A stretch of DNA of 58,810 nt from Kofleriaceae bacterium (lineage in GTDB: Bacteria > Myxococcota_A > Polyangia > Haliangiales > Haliangiaceae), in the NCBI GenBank assembly GCA_025357755.1, contig JANXOP010000129.1, forward strand, positions 1-58,810, read 5' to 3'. The notes under the pieces were generated by a model. That model did no database searches. It was not told where the DNA came from and saw nothing but the letters and a program-made list of their open reading frames with translations. Made by a program: the position numbers and the translations under genes. Below, in pieces: positions 36,357 to 44,012 of this stretch (positions within the stretch are counted from its first letter, which is position 1; the number at the start of each line of letters is the position of its first letter).

Positions 36357-37472
36357 TCAGACCGCCGCTAGCCGCGGTGGTTTCGCGGGCTTGGGATCGC
36401 GGTGCGCGTTCGTCGTGATCCCGTAGACCTCGCCGCGATCGGGCAGCGTGAACGACACGCGGTGGTAGTCCTGCTCCCATGCCTCGGGCACCAGGTGCGC
36501 GTAGGTCTTCTGGGTGACGACCACGCTCGAGTGACCGAGGAACTTCGACAGGCGGAAGATGTCGCCGCCATCGAGCACCCAGTGAGACGCGAACGTGTGG
36601 CGCAAGTCGTGGAACCGCATGCGGTCCGAAAGCTTCGCCCGCTTCGCCGCTTGCTTGAACGGAACCCGCACGCCTGGCTTCGTGCGCGGCTTGCCCTTCG
36701 CTCCGGGGAACACCAGCAGCGCGCCATCCCGGTTGAGCCCGAGCTCGCGCACGAGCGGCATGATCGCGTTCAGGATGGGGACGCGCCGCACCTTTCCGCT
36801 CTTGGTCGTGCCGTGCGTGCCGCGGTGGATGGTGATCAAGCGGCGCTCGATCGAGATGTCGGCGTGCTGCAGGTAGATCAGCTCGTCGAGCCGCATCCCG
36901 GTCCCGATCGCCAGCGCGACCATGTCGCGGATCCCCTTGGGGCATTCGATGAGCAGCCGTGTGATCTCCTCGCGGCTCTGAATCCACGCGTAGTCGCGAT
37001 CGGGCGACTCGACGAGCTTCACGCCATTGCACGGATTCGCCGCGAGCCACTGCCGATCAACGAAGTACGAGAACGCAGACGAGAGGCAGATCAGCGCGCC
37101 GTTCACTGTCGCGGGCGCGAGCCGCATCGCGAGCTCGTCGCGCCGCCGCATGACGTGGCCCTTGGTCATACGCGAGATGGGTACGTCGCCGAGCTCCGGT
37201 AACAGGTACGCGTTCATCCGATCTTCGTACTGGCCGTGCGAGCGTGACCGCCGGTTCGCGAGCGAGGCGAGCCACTCGACCACTGCGGTGCGCAACGTGC
37301 GGCGATCATCGACCTCGGCAGGCAGCTCGCCGCGGCCGATCTTCCGCTGCGTGGTGCGAAAGTCCTCCTCGACCTCCTTTGCTTCGCGCCGGCTGTCGCA
37401 CGTGCTGATGTAGACCTGTTTGCCGTCGCGCCGGCCGTAGACTTGATGCCTGCCGTTTTTCGAGACGATCAT
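36357..37472 (-). CDS. int: Tyrosine-family site-specific integrase
   Basis: A 371-residue tyrosine recombinase. N-terminal basic arm/core-binding parts are followed by the catalytic domain with the full set: Arg in GTGMRLDELIYLQ, Lys in KSGKVRRVP, His-x-x-Arg in FHDLRHTFAS, His in LGHSSVV and the nucleophilic Tyr in TQKTYAHLVP. It integrates and excises the element using the core in the 3' end of the neighbouring sigma54-regulator gene. I chose ATG 37472 because it is preceded by GGAGG at a good distance (CGGAGGCAGC then ATG); a start 12 codons upstream is open. It is leftward, adjacent to the left attachment core, as is usual. Confidence 0.95.
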   Translation of the reverse strand: MIVSKNGRHQVYGRRDGKQVYISTCDSRREAKEVEEDFRTTQRKIGRGELPAEVDDRRTLRTAVVEWLASLANRRSRSHGQYEDRMNAYLLPELGDVPISRMTKGHVMRRRDELAMRLAPATVNGALICLSSAFSYFVDRQWLAANPCNGVKLVESPDRDYAWIQSREEITRLLIECPKGIRDMVALAIGTGMRLDELIYLQHADISIERRLITIHRGTHGTTKSGKVRRVPILNAIMPLVRELGLNRDGALLVFPGAKGKPRTKPGVRVPFKQAAKRAKLSDRMRFHDLRHTFASHWVLDGGDIFRLSKFLGHSSVVVTQKTYAHLVPEAWEQDYHRVSFTLPDRGEVYGITTNAHRDPKPAKPPRLAAV

Positions 37473-37515
37473 GCTGCCTCCGAAAAAGACCATCCGCCAC
37501 GGGTTCACGTGTCGA

Positions 37516-37610
37516 GTCCACTAAGACCCCAACCCGGAGGTCCCCGCGGCGAATGGCGAGCTGTTGATTTGCGTGTGTCGGATCTCCGGGCGTGCGGGGT
37601 CTTAGTGGAC
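37516..37610. repeat. Large inverted repeat with nested stem
   Basis: The outer arms GTCCACTAAGACCCC (37516-37530) and GGGGTCTTAGTGGAC (37596-37610) are perfect 15-bp complements. Inner arms CCCGGAG (37533-37539) and CTCCGGG (37584-37590) extend the stem, leaving a loop of about 44 bases. It lies between integrase and replication genes. There is no T-tract, so it is not an ordinary terminator. It may be a replication origin structure, a protein-binding site or a structured RNA. Confidence 0.6.
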
Positions 37611-37660
37611 GCTCAACTTCTCACGCCGGACCCGGGCGCCGTCAAGGCGAAACCCGGGCC

Positions 37661-38644
37661 TCACATCACCTCGCGTGCCGGTCTCATTTCCTCGCCGTGG
37701 TCCGTGCGTGGGCTCGCTGACCCGATCGCGCCGCCACGCGCATGATCGCTTCGCTGCGCGGCGCGCGGCTCGGCGTTCGCCTCTTCGAGCGAGGTATCGA
37801 CCTTGCGGGGGAACCGGTTGGTTGCTGAAACGTCCCAGATGATCGCCGGCTTGAAGTATCGGAGGTCGCCGAGCCGCGCGGCTTCTGCCTCATTCACGAG
37901 CACCACGTGCCGCATCTTCGCGTCGATGTTCGCCGCATCGTATCCGCCATCGCGCAGGAACCGCTCGCAGGCTGCAAGCATCGTCTCGTTCGGGTGAGGA
38001 GCGAGCTTCGGAGCGCTCGTTCCGATGCCTCTCGCACGGAGGCGCGCGTGTGCCGCAAGCATGCACTGCCACCACTCGTTGCGGACCTGCCAGGTGATCG
38101 GCCGTAGCGGCTCGGAGGCGATGGGCGCCTCGCGCACGCGATCGTGATCTCCACCAGGCCTCTGATCCGGATCCGGAAGCTCCGGAAGAGCAGAACGCTC
38201 AACCGGTGAGCTCGATGCGCGCGCTGTATCCGGATCTCTGATCTTGGTAGTGGACGTCTGATGGACGTCCGATGGACTTTCGCTTGGACATTCCGATGGA
38301 CGCTGACCGCGCTCGGCGAGTAACTTTTCCTTGAGGCCAACGATAGTTGCGATGCTTCCGAGCTTGGACGTTTCGACGGCTAAAGCGCCGGACCGTCCTA
38401 GACCGTCAACCGACCGCCTAACTTTGCGCTCGGAGTGCCCGATCCGGGTCGCGAGCTCCTCGCGACCGAAACAGCACTGACCGAGGTCTAGATCGATCCA
38501 GCCGTGTTTCGTCTGCCGACGAGACGGCGCCTTCCACTCGGCGCGCTGGCAGAGCTCGAGGTACGCCGCGCGCGCGATCGGATCGTGGTCGAACGAGCGG
38601 AGCACCTCGGCGCTCAAACGGATGAACTGATCGAACAGACCCAT
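37661..38644 (-). CDS. Phage replication-type winged-helix protein
   Basis: A 327-residue protein. The N-terminal ~120 residues resemble the wHTH replication-initiator/organiser proteins of phages: FIRLSAEVLRSFDHDPIARA, then GREELATRIGHSERKVRRSV and DGLGRSGALAVETSKLGSIA. Next is a Ser/Pro/Asp linker (about 125-175), then a C-terminal helical part (WWQCMLAAHARLRARGIGTS) with no motif I recognise. It is likely the element's replication initiation or primosome-loading protein, or a transcription regulator. It is followed by the integrase after the hairpin region and preceded by two short genes with 1-4 base overlaps. Confidence 0.5.
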   Translation of the reverse strand: MGLFDQFIRLSAEVLRSFDHDPIARAAYLELCQRAEWKAPSRRQTKHGWIDLDLGQCCFGREELATRIGHSERKVRRSVDGLGRSGALAVETSKLGSIATIVGLKEKLLAERGQRPSECPSESPSDVHQTSTTKIRDPDTARASSSPVERSALPELPDPDQRPGGDHDRVREAPIASEPLRPITWQVRNEWWQCMLAAHARLRARGIGTSAPKLAPHPNETMLAACERFLRDGGYDAANIDAKMRHVVLVNEAEAARLGDLRYFKPAIIWDVSATNRFPRKVDTSLEEANAEPRAAQRSDHARGGAIGSASPRTDHGEEMRPAREVM

Positions 38645-38648
38645 CGCG

Positions 38649-38876
38649 TCACTGCCTGCCCGCGGGACGGCGGCGAGGCGTCCGAAGCATCCAATCGAAC
38701 ATGTTGATGACGTTGGCCGCTCGCGGCGCGATCGCTGGAAGCGGGAACAGAAGATCGAGGTCCGAAAGGATCTCGTCGGTCAGTTTCTGCGCGTCAGTGA
38801 TCGGCGCGCGGTGGAGCTGCGCGAGCAGCCGCTGCCATGACGCACGCGCGGTCGCGATGCGCTTCGCGTCGGTCAC
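38649..38876 (-). CDS. Small unknown protein of the element
   Basis: A 75-residue protein. Its GTG start overlaps the TAG of the upstream HTH gene by one base (TAGTG), so it is translated by coupling. It is basic and helical at the N-terminus (TDAKRIATARASWQRLLAQL) with a Leu/Asp-rich middle (TDEILSDLDLLFPLPAIAP) and an Arg/Pro tail. No domain is recognised. It ends 4 bases before the start of the wHTH replication-type gene. Its small size and place suggest an element-specific accessory protein. Confidence 0.45.
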   Translation of the reverse strand: MTDAKRIATARASWQRLLAQLHRAPITDAQKLTDEILSDLDLLFPLPAIAPRAANVINMFDWMLRTPRRRPAGRQ

Positions 38877-39118
38877 TACGCTGCCTTGTCGTCGCGCACG
38901 AAGGCCTCGAGGTGGGCGCGCGTCACGAAGTAGCGATTGCCGACCCGCTTGCACCCGAGGCGACCCAAGCGCATCAGGCGTCGTGAGCTCCACACCGAGA
39001 ACGGCCACGCGGGGTCGAGCTGGTGGATCCGATGCACCGATACGATCGCGACGCTCGTCGCGTTCTCGTCGTGCGAAGGCGCGAGCCGGAGCGACTGCGT
39101 TAGCTTGGTTGCTGTCAT
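38876..39118 (-). CDS. Excisionase/AlpA-type helix-turn-helix protein
   Basis: An 80-residue DNA-binding protein. The C-terminal ~45 residues (FSVWSSRRLMRLGRLGCKRV then GNRYFVTRAHLEAFVRDD) match the winged HTH of excisionase/AlpA/MerR-N type proteins (position of R-x-G-x-R-Y-F, then a helix). It probably binds the element's ends or a promoter, helping excision or controlling expression. Its ATG lies 28 bases downstream of a 50-bp repeated motif (39147-39196) that also precedes the zinc-finger-like gene at the right end, hinting at shared control. The stop overlaps the next GTG (TAGTG). Confidence 0.65.
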   Translation of the reverse strand: MTATKLTQSLRLAPSHDENATSVAIVSVHRIHQLDPAWPFSVWSSRRLMRLGRLGCKRVGNRYFVTRAHLEAFVRDDKAA

Positions 39119-39146
39119 GTGCCGAACGTACAGAACGTGAGCGATG

Positions 39147-39196
39147 CGTCTACGAGATCAACGTGACAGCGCGAATGACACGCGATCTCGAATGCG
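39147..39196 (-). promoter_or_regulatory. 50-bp repeated promoter/operator-like element, copy A
   Basis: It matches 47081-47130 at 39 of 50 positions. The first 20 bases are nearly identical (18/20). It lies 28 bases upstream of the HTH-gene start, while copy B lies 29 bases upstream of the 46659-47051 gene. It contains a 7-bp inverted repeat (CGAGATC ... GATCTCG). It probably serves as the promoter or operator of the two leftward transcripts of element 1. Confidence 0.5.
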
Positions 39197-39210
39197 TGAC
39201 CGCGGTGAGG

Positions 39211-39987
39211 TCACGCGATTCGAGAGATCATCGTCTTCATCAGCGCGTCGTCGTAATCCTCCATCGCGCTATCCATCGCGTCGCCTTCGCGAGGATCGTC
39301 AACGTCGAAGCCTCCGCACCCAGCTCGCTCCATCGCTTGTTCCATCAACGTGCTGACGTTGATCCCGTCGGTCCGAAGCGATTGCTCGACCACACCTATC
39401 GTCAGGCGAGCAGAGCGTTCCTGCAAACCAGGCCGGCACTTCAGAAGTCTTGTCATACGCGTTCGAACCGCGTCTTCGGACAAACCTTCATTGCTTGCGA
39501 TCTCAGCAATGTCCGCGAACCCGAGCGCGATCAGTAGCCGGTAGTCCTTGTGATCGAGGGTTACATCGCTCTCGATCGCGCAGAGCCCCCGAAGGCGTGC
39601 CGCCGCTTCGTCGAAAAGATTCAAACAGCCCTCCGCGGCTGCGTCGAATGCCGCGGCCTCGACGAAGCAGCCGCGGGCACCATCGATCGCGTTGTGTAGC
39701 GCGAGGAACGGTGCGGCATCTTCGTCGATCTCGGCGTGCTCGCGCGCGACGGTCCGCGCCGCAACGAACATCTTGCTCATCGCGATCGGGTCCGACCGGA
39801 GGCCCTCGACGAGCCTCTCATGGAGCACGCTAACCGTCGCCGAGCTGGGCTGGCGTATCCGCTTGTCGTTCCGCTTGGCCGACATCGGTGGGGCCGTTAC
39901 GGGGAGCCTGGGGATCCGCGGTGCTCTATGAGCTCGCTGTGGCGCGTCCGAGGCTAGCTCGGCGCCCTGCTCGTCTTCGTGGTGCAT
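39211..39987 (-). CDS. Unknown protein with HTH-like segment
   Basis: A 258-residue protein. The N-terminal ~40 residues are Pro/Arg-rich. A middle helical region (about 60-150, for example AMSKMFVAARTVAREHAEI) is followed by an HTH-like stretch (LIALGFADIAEIASNEGLSE then DAVRTRMTRLLKCRP), similar to sigma-factor region 4 or phage regulators, and an acidic C-terminus. No firm family. I chose ATG 39987 because GGGAG precedes it by 5-6 bases. It may be a regulatory protein of the element. Confidence 0.5.
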   Translation of the reverse strand: MHHEDEQGAELASDAPQRAHRAPRIPRLPVTAPPMSAKRNDKRIRQPSSATVSVLHERLVEGLRSDPIAMSKMFVAARTVAREHAEIDEDAAPFLALHNAIDGARGCFVEAAAFDAAAEGCLNLFDEAAARLRGLCAIESDVTLDHKDYRLLIALGFADIAEIASNEGLSEDAVRTRMTRLLKCRPGLQERSARLTIGVVEQSLRTDGINVSTLMEQAMERAGCGGFDVDDPREGDAMDSAMEDYDDALMKTMISRIA

Positions 39988-40143
39988 GTCGGCTCCCGCA
40001 AGCCTTGAGTGCCCCCGCAGGCGAACGAAACCGGCCGACCGGCCGCTTTCGAGAAAATGGTGTCGAGCTGGTGGTGCGGGCCACCGCGTTGCAAGCGCTT
40101 GCTCGACATCGCTGGAACAATACGAGCGAGCTGTGACATCGAC

Positions 40144-40794
40144 CTATGCCGCCTGCTTTCGCAGCTCCGCCACGTGCTGCTCGATCACTCCCCGGGCTCG
40201 CGCGCGCATCCGGCCGACCTCGGCGAGCACATCCCCGATCAGGGTGTATTCGTGAATGGCCGAGCGCACGGCCTCGAGGTCGAGCGGCGACATGCTGGCC
40301 ACCCCATCCTCGATCTCGCCCACGAGGCGCCTGCTCGTGCCGCTGGTGCGTGCGGCCTGCTCGAACTGCTCGAGCATGTGCGCGCGCCACAAGCGTTCGT
40401 CTCGCGCGACGTCAGCGGCCCGCACGAGCAGCGGCGCGCCGCGAGCTCGGCAGCACGTCTCCCATGCGCTCCGCTCGCCGATCGCGCGCGACGACTGGGC
40501 GTAGCGGTAGGCGTCGGCGTCGTAGTCGAAGTAGCGGCTGATCACGCTCATCGGGACGCCGAGCGCCGCGAGGCGCTGGTCGTGATCGCGGCAGTACTCG
40601 GCGCACTTCGGGCACGTGACCTCCGCGATCGTGGTCGTGTACAGGTTCCGGCTCCGTCGGCTCGGCCCGCGGCAGCTCCGCCAGATCGCCCGATGCGGTC
40701 CGTCACCGGCGTGGCTCGGCGAGGGCTCGGTGGCCGTCGGGTCGACGACGCGGCACGAATGGCTCGTCCAGTGTTTCCAAGCAAGGGCGCTCAT
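40144..40794 (-). CDS. Unknown phage-element protein with Cys/His motif
   Basis: A 216-residue protein. It has a Ser/His/Cys-containing N-terminus (KHWTSHSCRVVDPTATEP), then a CPKCAEYCRDH zinc-ribbon-like segment (about 62-72). The rest is helical and charged (SRYFDYDADAYRYAQSSRAI, VGEIEDGVASMSPLDLEAVR, RARARGVIEQHVAELRKQ). Its ATG overlaps the TGA of the upstream small gene (ATGA). The KHWTSHSC...CPKC arrangement looks like a phage/element zinc protein; no function can be assigned. Confidence 0.5.
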   Translation of the reverse strand: MSALAWKHWTSHSCRVVDPTATEPSPSHAGDGPHRAIWRSCRGPSRRSRNLYTTTIAEVTCPKCAEYCRDHDQRLAALGVPMSVISRYFDYDADAYRYAQSSRAIGERSAWETCCRARGAPLLVRAADVARDERLWRAHMLEQFEQAARTSGTSRRLVGEIEDGVASMSPLDLEAVRSAIHEYTLIGDVLAEVGRMRARARGVIEQHVAELRKQAA

Positions 40795-40958
40795 CTGGCG
40801 GCAGCGGCCTTCTCAAGCTTCACGATCAGCCGCATCACGGTGCGGTGGTGCGCCGGATCGCTCTTCTCGAGCGCGGTCAGCTGCTCGACGATGTGGACCG
40901 CACGATCCCACTTCGCGGCCGAGACGTTCGCGCGGGTCAGTGCGTTCGATCTCTTCAC
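40791..40958 (-). CDS. Small helical protein, unknown
   Basis: A 55-residue protein. I chose GTG 40958 because GGAGG lies 7 bases upstream (GGAGGCGTTGTC then GTG). The sequence KRSNALTRANVSAAKWDRAV then HIVEQLTALEKSDPAHHRTV and RLIVKLEKAAAAR predicts two or three helices, without Cys or motifs. Its stop overlaps the ATG of the next gene (ATGA). It is perhaps a small regulator or toxin-antitoxin-like partner, with no evidence beyond size and coupling. Confidence 0.5.
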   Translation of the reverse strand: MKRSNALTRANVSAAKWDRAVHIVEQLTALEKSDPAHHRTVMRLIVKLEKAAAAR

Positions 40959-41067
40959 GACAACGCCTCCACCCGCCGCATCGCGATCTCCGTGGCCAGG
41001 CACCACCAGAGGCAGCACCACACATCCCACGTCGAGAGCAGCGGGATGCGCTGGCGGGTGCGAAGGG

Positions 41068-41223
41068 CTACTTCTTCTTGAGCTTCGCGAGCGCCGTTCG
41101 GCACGCGCGGCGTACCCAATCCGACAATGACATGTCCTCGCGCTCCGCGGCCGAATGCCACTCGCTCCGCTCTTCTTCTGACACGCGCACTAGCAGCTGT
41201 TTGTCCTTGGGCGGTCGCACCAT
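41068..41223 (-). CDS. Ribbon-helix-helix DNA-binding protein
   Basis: A 51-residue protein too short for most ORF cut-offs. The sequence KDKQLLVRVSEEERSEWHSA then AEREDMSLSDWVRRACRTAL is a clear RHH fold (beta strand QLLVRVS, helices, SLSDWVRRA) as in CopG/Arc/MobC and antitoxin regulators. It probably represses its own leftward operon by binding the tandem 11-bp repeat and AT-rich region at about 41240-41304. An overlapping alternative frame (41242 start, GGAGG five bases upstream) reads on to the next gene's start, but gives an Arg-rich, atypical protein. Confidence 0.75.
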   Translation of the reverse strand: MVRPPKDKQLLVRVSEEERSEWHSAAEREDMSLSDWVRRACRTALAKLKKK

Positions 41224-41282
41224 TTGCGGATTCTACCTTCATCGGGCCTCCGTATCTACATTCGAGATACATACGTTGTGTA

Positions 41283-41304
41283 TATACGAACGCTATACGA
41301 ACGC
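41283..41304. repeat. Tandem 11-bp repeat in AT-rich operator region
   Basis: TATACGAACGC occurs twice in perfect tandem, next to an AT-rich stretch (41240-41282) that is unusual for this genome. It lies 60 bases upstream of the RHH gene and 98 bases upstream of the rightward lipoprotein gene, a likely operator or promoter for the leftward regulatory operon. Confidence 0.5.
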
Positions 41305-41401
41305 AAGCACCGTGTTCGCAGCGATGGGGTAGCGGCTAGACATGCGGTCGCTCCACCCATCGCTACCCGACGCCGTAAGTGATCGCGCGTACGGTGGTTG
41401 G

Positions 41402-41674
41402 ATGTCGAAATTGGTGGCGGTGTTGGCGATGGCTCTCGTCGGCTGCGTGAGCGACGCTGCCGCGCCTCCCGATGCGGGAACGATCGCACTCGTGGATTGC
41501 GGCGTGCGGCCCGAAGCTCCGTGGATCGCGCCGCCGACGATGAGCACCTTCGACAGCATCCCGATCGTCCTCGTGTTCGCGAAAGACTGGGCGAAGTCGA
41601 TGACGTATCAGGATGCGCTCCTCGTCTGGGGCAAGTGCCAGGCGCACAACGCCAGCCTTTACGGCGTGTCGTAG
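41402..41674 (+). CDS. Small lipoprotein of the element
   Basis: A 90-residue putative lipoprotein: MSKLVAVLAMALVGCVSDAA has an ALVGC lipobox. The mature part (ALVDCGVRPEAPWIAPPTMS, then IPIVLVFAKDWAKSMTYQDA) has two further Cys. It is the only rightward gene in element 1 and its end overlaps the stop of the convergent fibre-like gene by 16 bases. It could be an Rz1-like spanin or an exclusion lipoprotein of the element. The signal peptide makes a real gene likely; no family was recognised. Confidence 0.55.
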   Translation: MSKLVAVLAMALVGCVSDAAAPPDAGTIALVDCGVRPEAPWIAPPTMSTFDSIPIVLVFAKDWAKSMTYQDALLVWGKCQAHNASLYGVS

Positions 41675-42618
41675 TCGATCTCGACCGCGAAGATCGAGTA
41701 GGTGCCGGTCGCGTTGATCGCCGTCGCGAAGTAGACGTTGAGGGGACCGACGCTCGTGGTGCCGATCGTATGGTTCACCGCGGTCAGCGTGATTGTCTGG
41801 GTCGCGCCGCTTGCGGCCGATGTCGCAGTGACGGCGTTGACCGCACTGGAGCCCGCACGATCGCCGCCGTAGAGCTTGCAGGTCAGCGCGCTCTGCCCGG
41901 ACACGTCCTTGAGGTAGACGCGCACGTTGAGAATGCGATCGCCGACGTCGAGGCCGTTGATCGCGAGCGCGGCCGCGACCGGCGAGCTCGACGTAACGAA
42001 ATCGGTTCGCATCGCTGTCGCGAGCGATTGCGTGTAACTCGCCGCCTGGGAGGCCGAACCTACCGCAAGGATCTGGTGCGGGTGGAACGAGCGGGTGCGC
42101 GTGCCTTTCTTGATCGTGGCAGTGCCGGCGAGGGTGATGTTCTGCGCGGTGGGCACCGCGATCCCCGCGTTCGCGGACAGCGCGGCATTCACGACGAGCG
42201 GCACCGCGAGGGTCACACCGCTGTAGATCGTCTGCGCCTGTCCGGAGAGCAGGTTCCACTGCGCGACGAGCGCGGCCCATGCGTCGTTATCATCGGCGCT
42301 GAACACCTGGACTCCGGGCGCCGCGATACGAGGCCGCCGATACGGCAGGCCACGCTGCAACACGAGCGTTCCACTGCCCGCGCTGGTGATGTCGATCGCC
42401 GTGCCCGCGACGGCGAGCGTGCTCGAGCTCGCCAGCTTCACGTTGTTGGCATCGACGCGGATCGCCCAGTAGTCGGTGACCGGCGCGAGGCCGCCTGGAA
42501 TCGTTCCCGCAGCCGTATAGATCCCGAGGAAACCGTCGCCGGTATTGAGTCCATGCGCTGCGCTCGTCAGCGTGTCGGTTGCCGCGTTGACGGCGGTGAT
42601 CGCGAGGACGGCGGTCAC
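41659..42618 (-). CDS. Phage fibre / structural-like protein
   Basis: A 319-residue protein rich in Ala, Ser, Thr and Val with a beta-rich, repetitive character (TAVLAITAVNAATDTLTSAA, TLTSAAHGLNTGDGFLGIYT, IDITSAGSGTLVLQRGLPYR, AVNHTIGTTSVGPLNVYFAT). This style, with the ADNNDAWAALVAQW-like junction and lack of any enzyme motif, is typical of phage tail-fibre or virion surface proteins. It is the last gene of the leftward phage-like operon, sharing ATGA with the upstream gene. Confidence 0.55.
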   Translation of the reverse strand: MTAVLAITAVNAATDTLTSAAHGLNTGDGFLGIYTAAGTIPGGLAPVTDYWAIRVDANNVKLASSSTLAVAGTAIDITSAGSGTLVLQRGLPYRRPRIAAPGVQVFSADDNDAWAALVAQWNLLSGQAQTIYSGVTLAVPLVVNAALSANAGIAVPTAQNITLAGTATIKKGTRTRSFHPHQILAVGSASQAASYTQSLATAMRTDFVTSSSPVAAALAINGLDVGDRILNVRVYLKDVSGQSALTCKLYGGDRAGSSAVNAVTATSAASGATQTITLTAVNHTIGTTSVGPLNVYFATAINATGTYSIFAVEIDYDTP

Positions 42619-42887
42619 TCGGCGTGCTCCGCGGCGAGGGCTTGTGCAGCGAGCCGCACGCGCGTTGCGATGATGGCTTGCGCGGCGTGATCGAGGCCAA
42701 GGAGGTCAAGGATCAGGCAGCGAGCCTCGCCATGGAGTGCGACCGCGATCGTCACTCGCAAGCGATTTACGTCGTCATCGCTGAGATGAGGTTCGACGAA
42801 TGCGAGTTGATCCACGAGCGCGAGCTCGATCGCGTCGAGTCGGTCGTCGATCTGCTTTTGTTGTGCGTCCGCAGCTGCATTGTTCAT
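42615..42887 (-). CDS. Small helical phage-like protein
   Basis: A 90-residue, mainly helical acidic protein (NAAADAQQKQIDDRLDAIEL, VDQLAFVEPHLSDDDVNRLR, ALAAEHAE). ATG and stop overlap both neighbours by four bases (ATGA), indicating a single coupled operon. It has no recognised domain and may be a chaperone, scaffold or tail-assembly helper. Confidence 0.5.
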   Translation of the reverse strand: MNNAAADAQQKQIDDRLDAIELALVDQLAFVEPHLSDDDVNRLRVTIAVALHGEARCLILDLLGLDHAAQAIIATRVRLAAQALAAEHAE

Positions 42888-43120
42888 CGGATTGCCCTCG
42901 TGCGTAGAATTTCAGAGCGCAGCTCGAGCGCTGCCTCGTGCGGGTTTGCTTGCGTGACGCGATCAACCTGTTCGTCCGTCATCTTCTCGATCAGGCCGCG
43001 CATGTACTTGCGCTCGGCTGGGGTGAGCTCGGCCTCGACCGATCGCTGCCACTGGTCGAGTCGCCGCTCGGGAGGCGTGCGCGTGCCGCTTCCGTACGGC
43101 CGGTGGTTCGTGCCGTTCAT
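42884..43120 (-). CDS. Small phage-like protein
   Basis: A 78-residue protein. I chose ATG 43120 because it overlaps the TGA of the upstream gene (ATGA) and the preceding in-frame stretch is not conserved. The sequence (PPERRLDQWQRSVEAELTPA, ERKYMRGLIEKMTDEQVDRV, HEAALELRSEILR) is charged and helical. It could be a head-tail or assembly helper. Its stop overlaps the next ATG. No family. Confidence 0.5.
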   Translation of the reverse strand: MNGTNHRPYGSGTRTPPERRLDQWQRSVEAELTPAERKYMRGLIEKMTDEQVDRVTQANPHEAALELRSEILRTRAIR

Positions 43121-43647
43121 CGGTTCGATCCCGCGAGCGTGCGCATCTGAGCCATGGTGCTCGGCGAGTCGGGCCACTCGACGCTGCCGAGGATTCCGCC
43201 CGCGCCGTACGCGGAGGCGAGCGCTTGCGACAGCGCGTTGATCTCGACGAGCGCGGGCGATACCTCGGCGGCGGCGGCCTCGAGTAGTTCGACGCGACGC
43301 ACGAACTCGCGCTCTACAGCGGACTTCGCGATCCGTTCTTCGACGATGATTCGGTCGCGCGCAGCGGCGAGCGCGAGCTCGACGGGGGCGACAAGAAGCG
43401 CGCTCGCATCGCGGTCTCGCAGCGCGTCAGTGAGTGCGGACGCCTTTATCTCGCCCCGAGAGATGCGGTCCGGCAGCTCGGCGACGATGCGCTCGTGATC
43501 GGCGAATTCGCTGCGCCGGCGCTCGAGCTGTTGCTCGGCGTCTGATGCGTGCTGTTCGGCGCGAGCAAGCGGCGCATGGAGCTCGCGCGACGTGAGGCCC
43601 GCGGTGATTTTTTCCCGTGTCGGGAGGTCGAGTTTGATCTTGATCAT
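43117..43647 (-). CDS. Coiled-coil phage-like protein
   Basis: A 176-residue protein that begins KIKLDLPTREKITAGLTSRE and continues as one long helical, charged region (LARAEQHASDAEQQLERRRS, RIISERIAKS-like DRIIVEERIAKSAVEREFVR), ending in VEWPDSPSTMAQMRTLAGSN. The coiled-coil character suggests a scaffold, portal-associated or tail helper protein. ATG overlaps no neighbour upstream (8-base gap to the DUF2190 gene), and its stop overlaps the next gene (ATGA). Confidence 0.5.
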   Translation of the reverse strand: MIKIKLDLPTREKITAGLTSRELHAPLARAEQHASDAEQQLERRRSEFADHERIVAELPDRISRGEIKASALTDALRDRDASALLVAPVELALAAARDRIIVEERIAKSAVEREFVRRVELLEAAAAEVSPALVEINALSQALASAYGAGGILGSVEWPDSPSTMAQMRTLAGSNR

Positions 43648-43655
43648 CGTGATCC

Positions 43656-44012
43656 TTAGGCGACGTTGACGGGGGTCGGCACGCCGCACAGCCGAACCTG
43701 CCCGGTGACGTCTGCGGTGAGAGCGGCGGCCGAGGCGTTGCCGACTCGGCGCGCGGTGACCGACGCTGCGGTCACCAAATTGTTGCCGGCACCGTCCCAG
43801 TAGAGCAACGCGCCCTCGGTCCATGCGGAGCCCGCGGCCTTGGGGAGAGCGAACACGCCTTCCGTGCAGCCTTCGAATGGAAGGGTCTGCGCGATCGTGT
43901 TGGTTGCGACGACGAACAGCGCTCCGACGACGTAGCCGACGCCAGAAAGGACGCCTCCCGTCGGTGCGGTGAACGTCATCTGCTTGGAGCCGGATTTCCC
44001 GAAGTTGTTCAA
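43656..44012 (-). CDS. DUF2190-family capsid decoration-like protein
   Basis: A 118-residue protein. The sequence LNNFGKSGSKQMTFTAPTGG then VLSGVGYVVGALFVVATNTI, FEGCTEGVFALPKAAGSAW and ADVTGQVRLCGVPTPVNVA matches DUF2190 (usually encoded beside the major capsid gene and often a decoration/cement protein). I chose TTG 44012: it overlaps the TGA of the upstream gene (TTGA) and aligns with the normal DUF2190 start. This is the best phage-structural marker in the element. Confidence 0.75.
   Translation of the reverse strand: MNNFGKSGSKQMTFTAPTGGVLSGVGYVVGALFVVATNTIAQTLPFEGCTEGVFALPKAAGSAWTEGALLYWDGAGNNLVTAASVTARRVGNASAAALTADVTGQVRLCGVPTPVNVA

Noticed and set aside
38701..39537. A 278-codon rightward frame across the HTH-gene region
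   Set aside because: It has Arg/Ser-rich low-complexity sequence; the opposite strand carries the coupled small genes with recognisable HTH.
40027..40049. A shared inverted-repeat motif (GAAACCGG...) at 40027 and near 46998 as an operator
   Set aside because: The second copy lies inside the coding sequence of the 46659-47051 gene, so the match may be coincidental.
40955..41272. A 105-residue leftward frame overlapping the RHH gene
   Set aside because: It has a good GGAGG site for ATG 41242 but an atypical Arg/Gly-rich translation; the overlapping 51-aa frame is a clear RHH protein. It stays a weak possibility.
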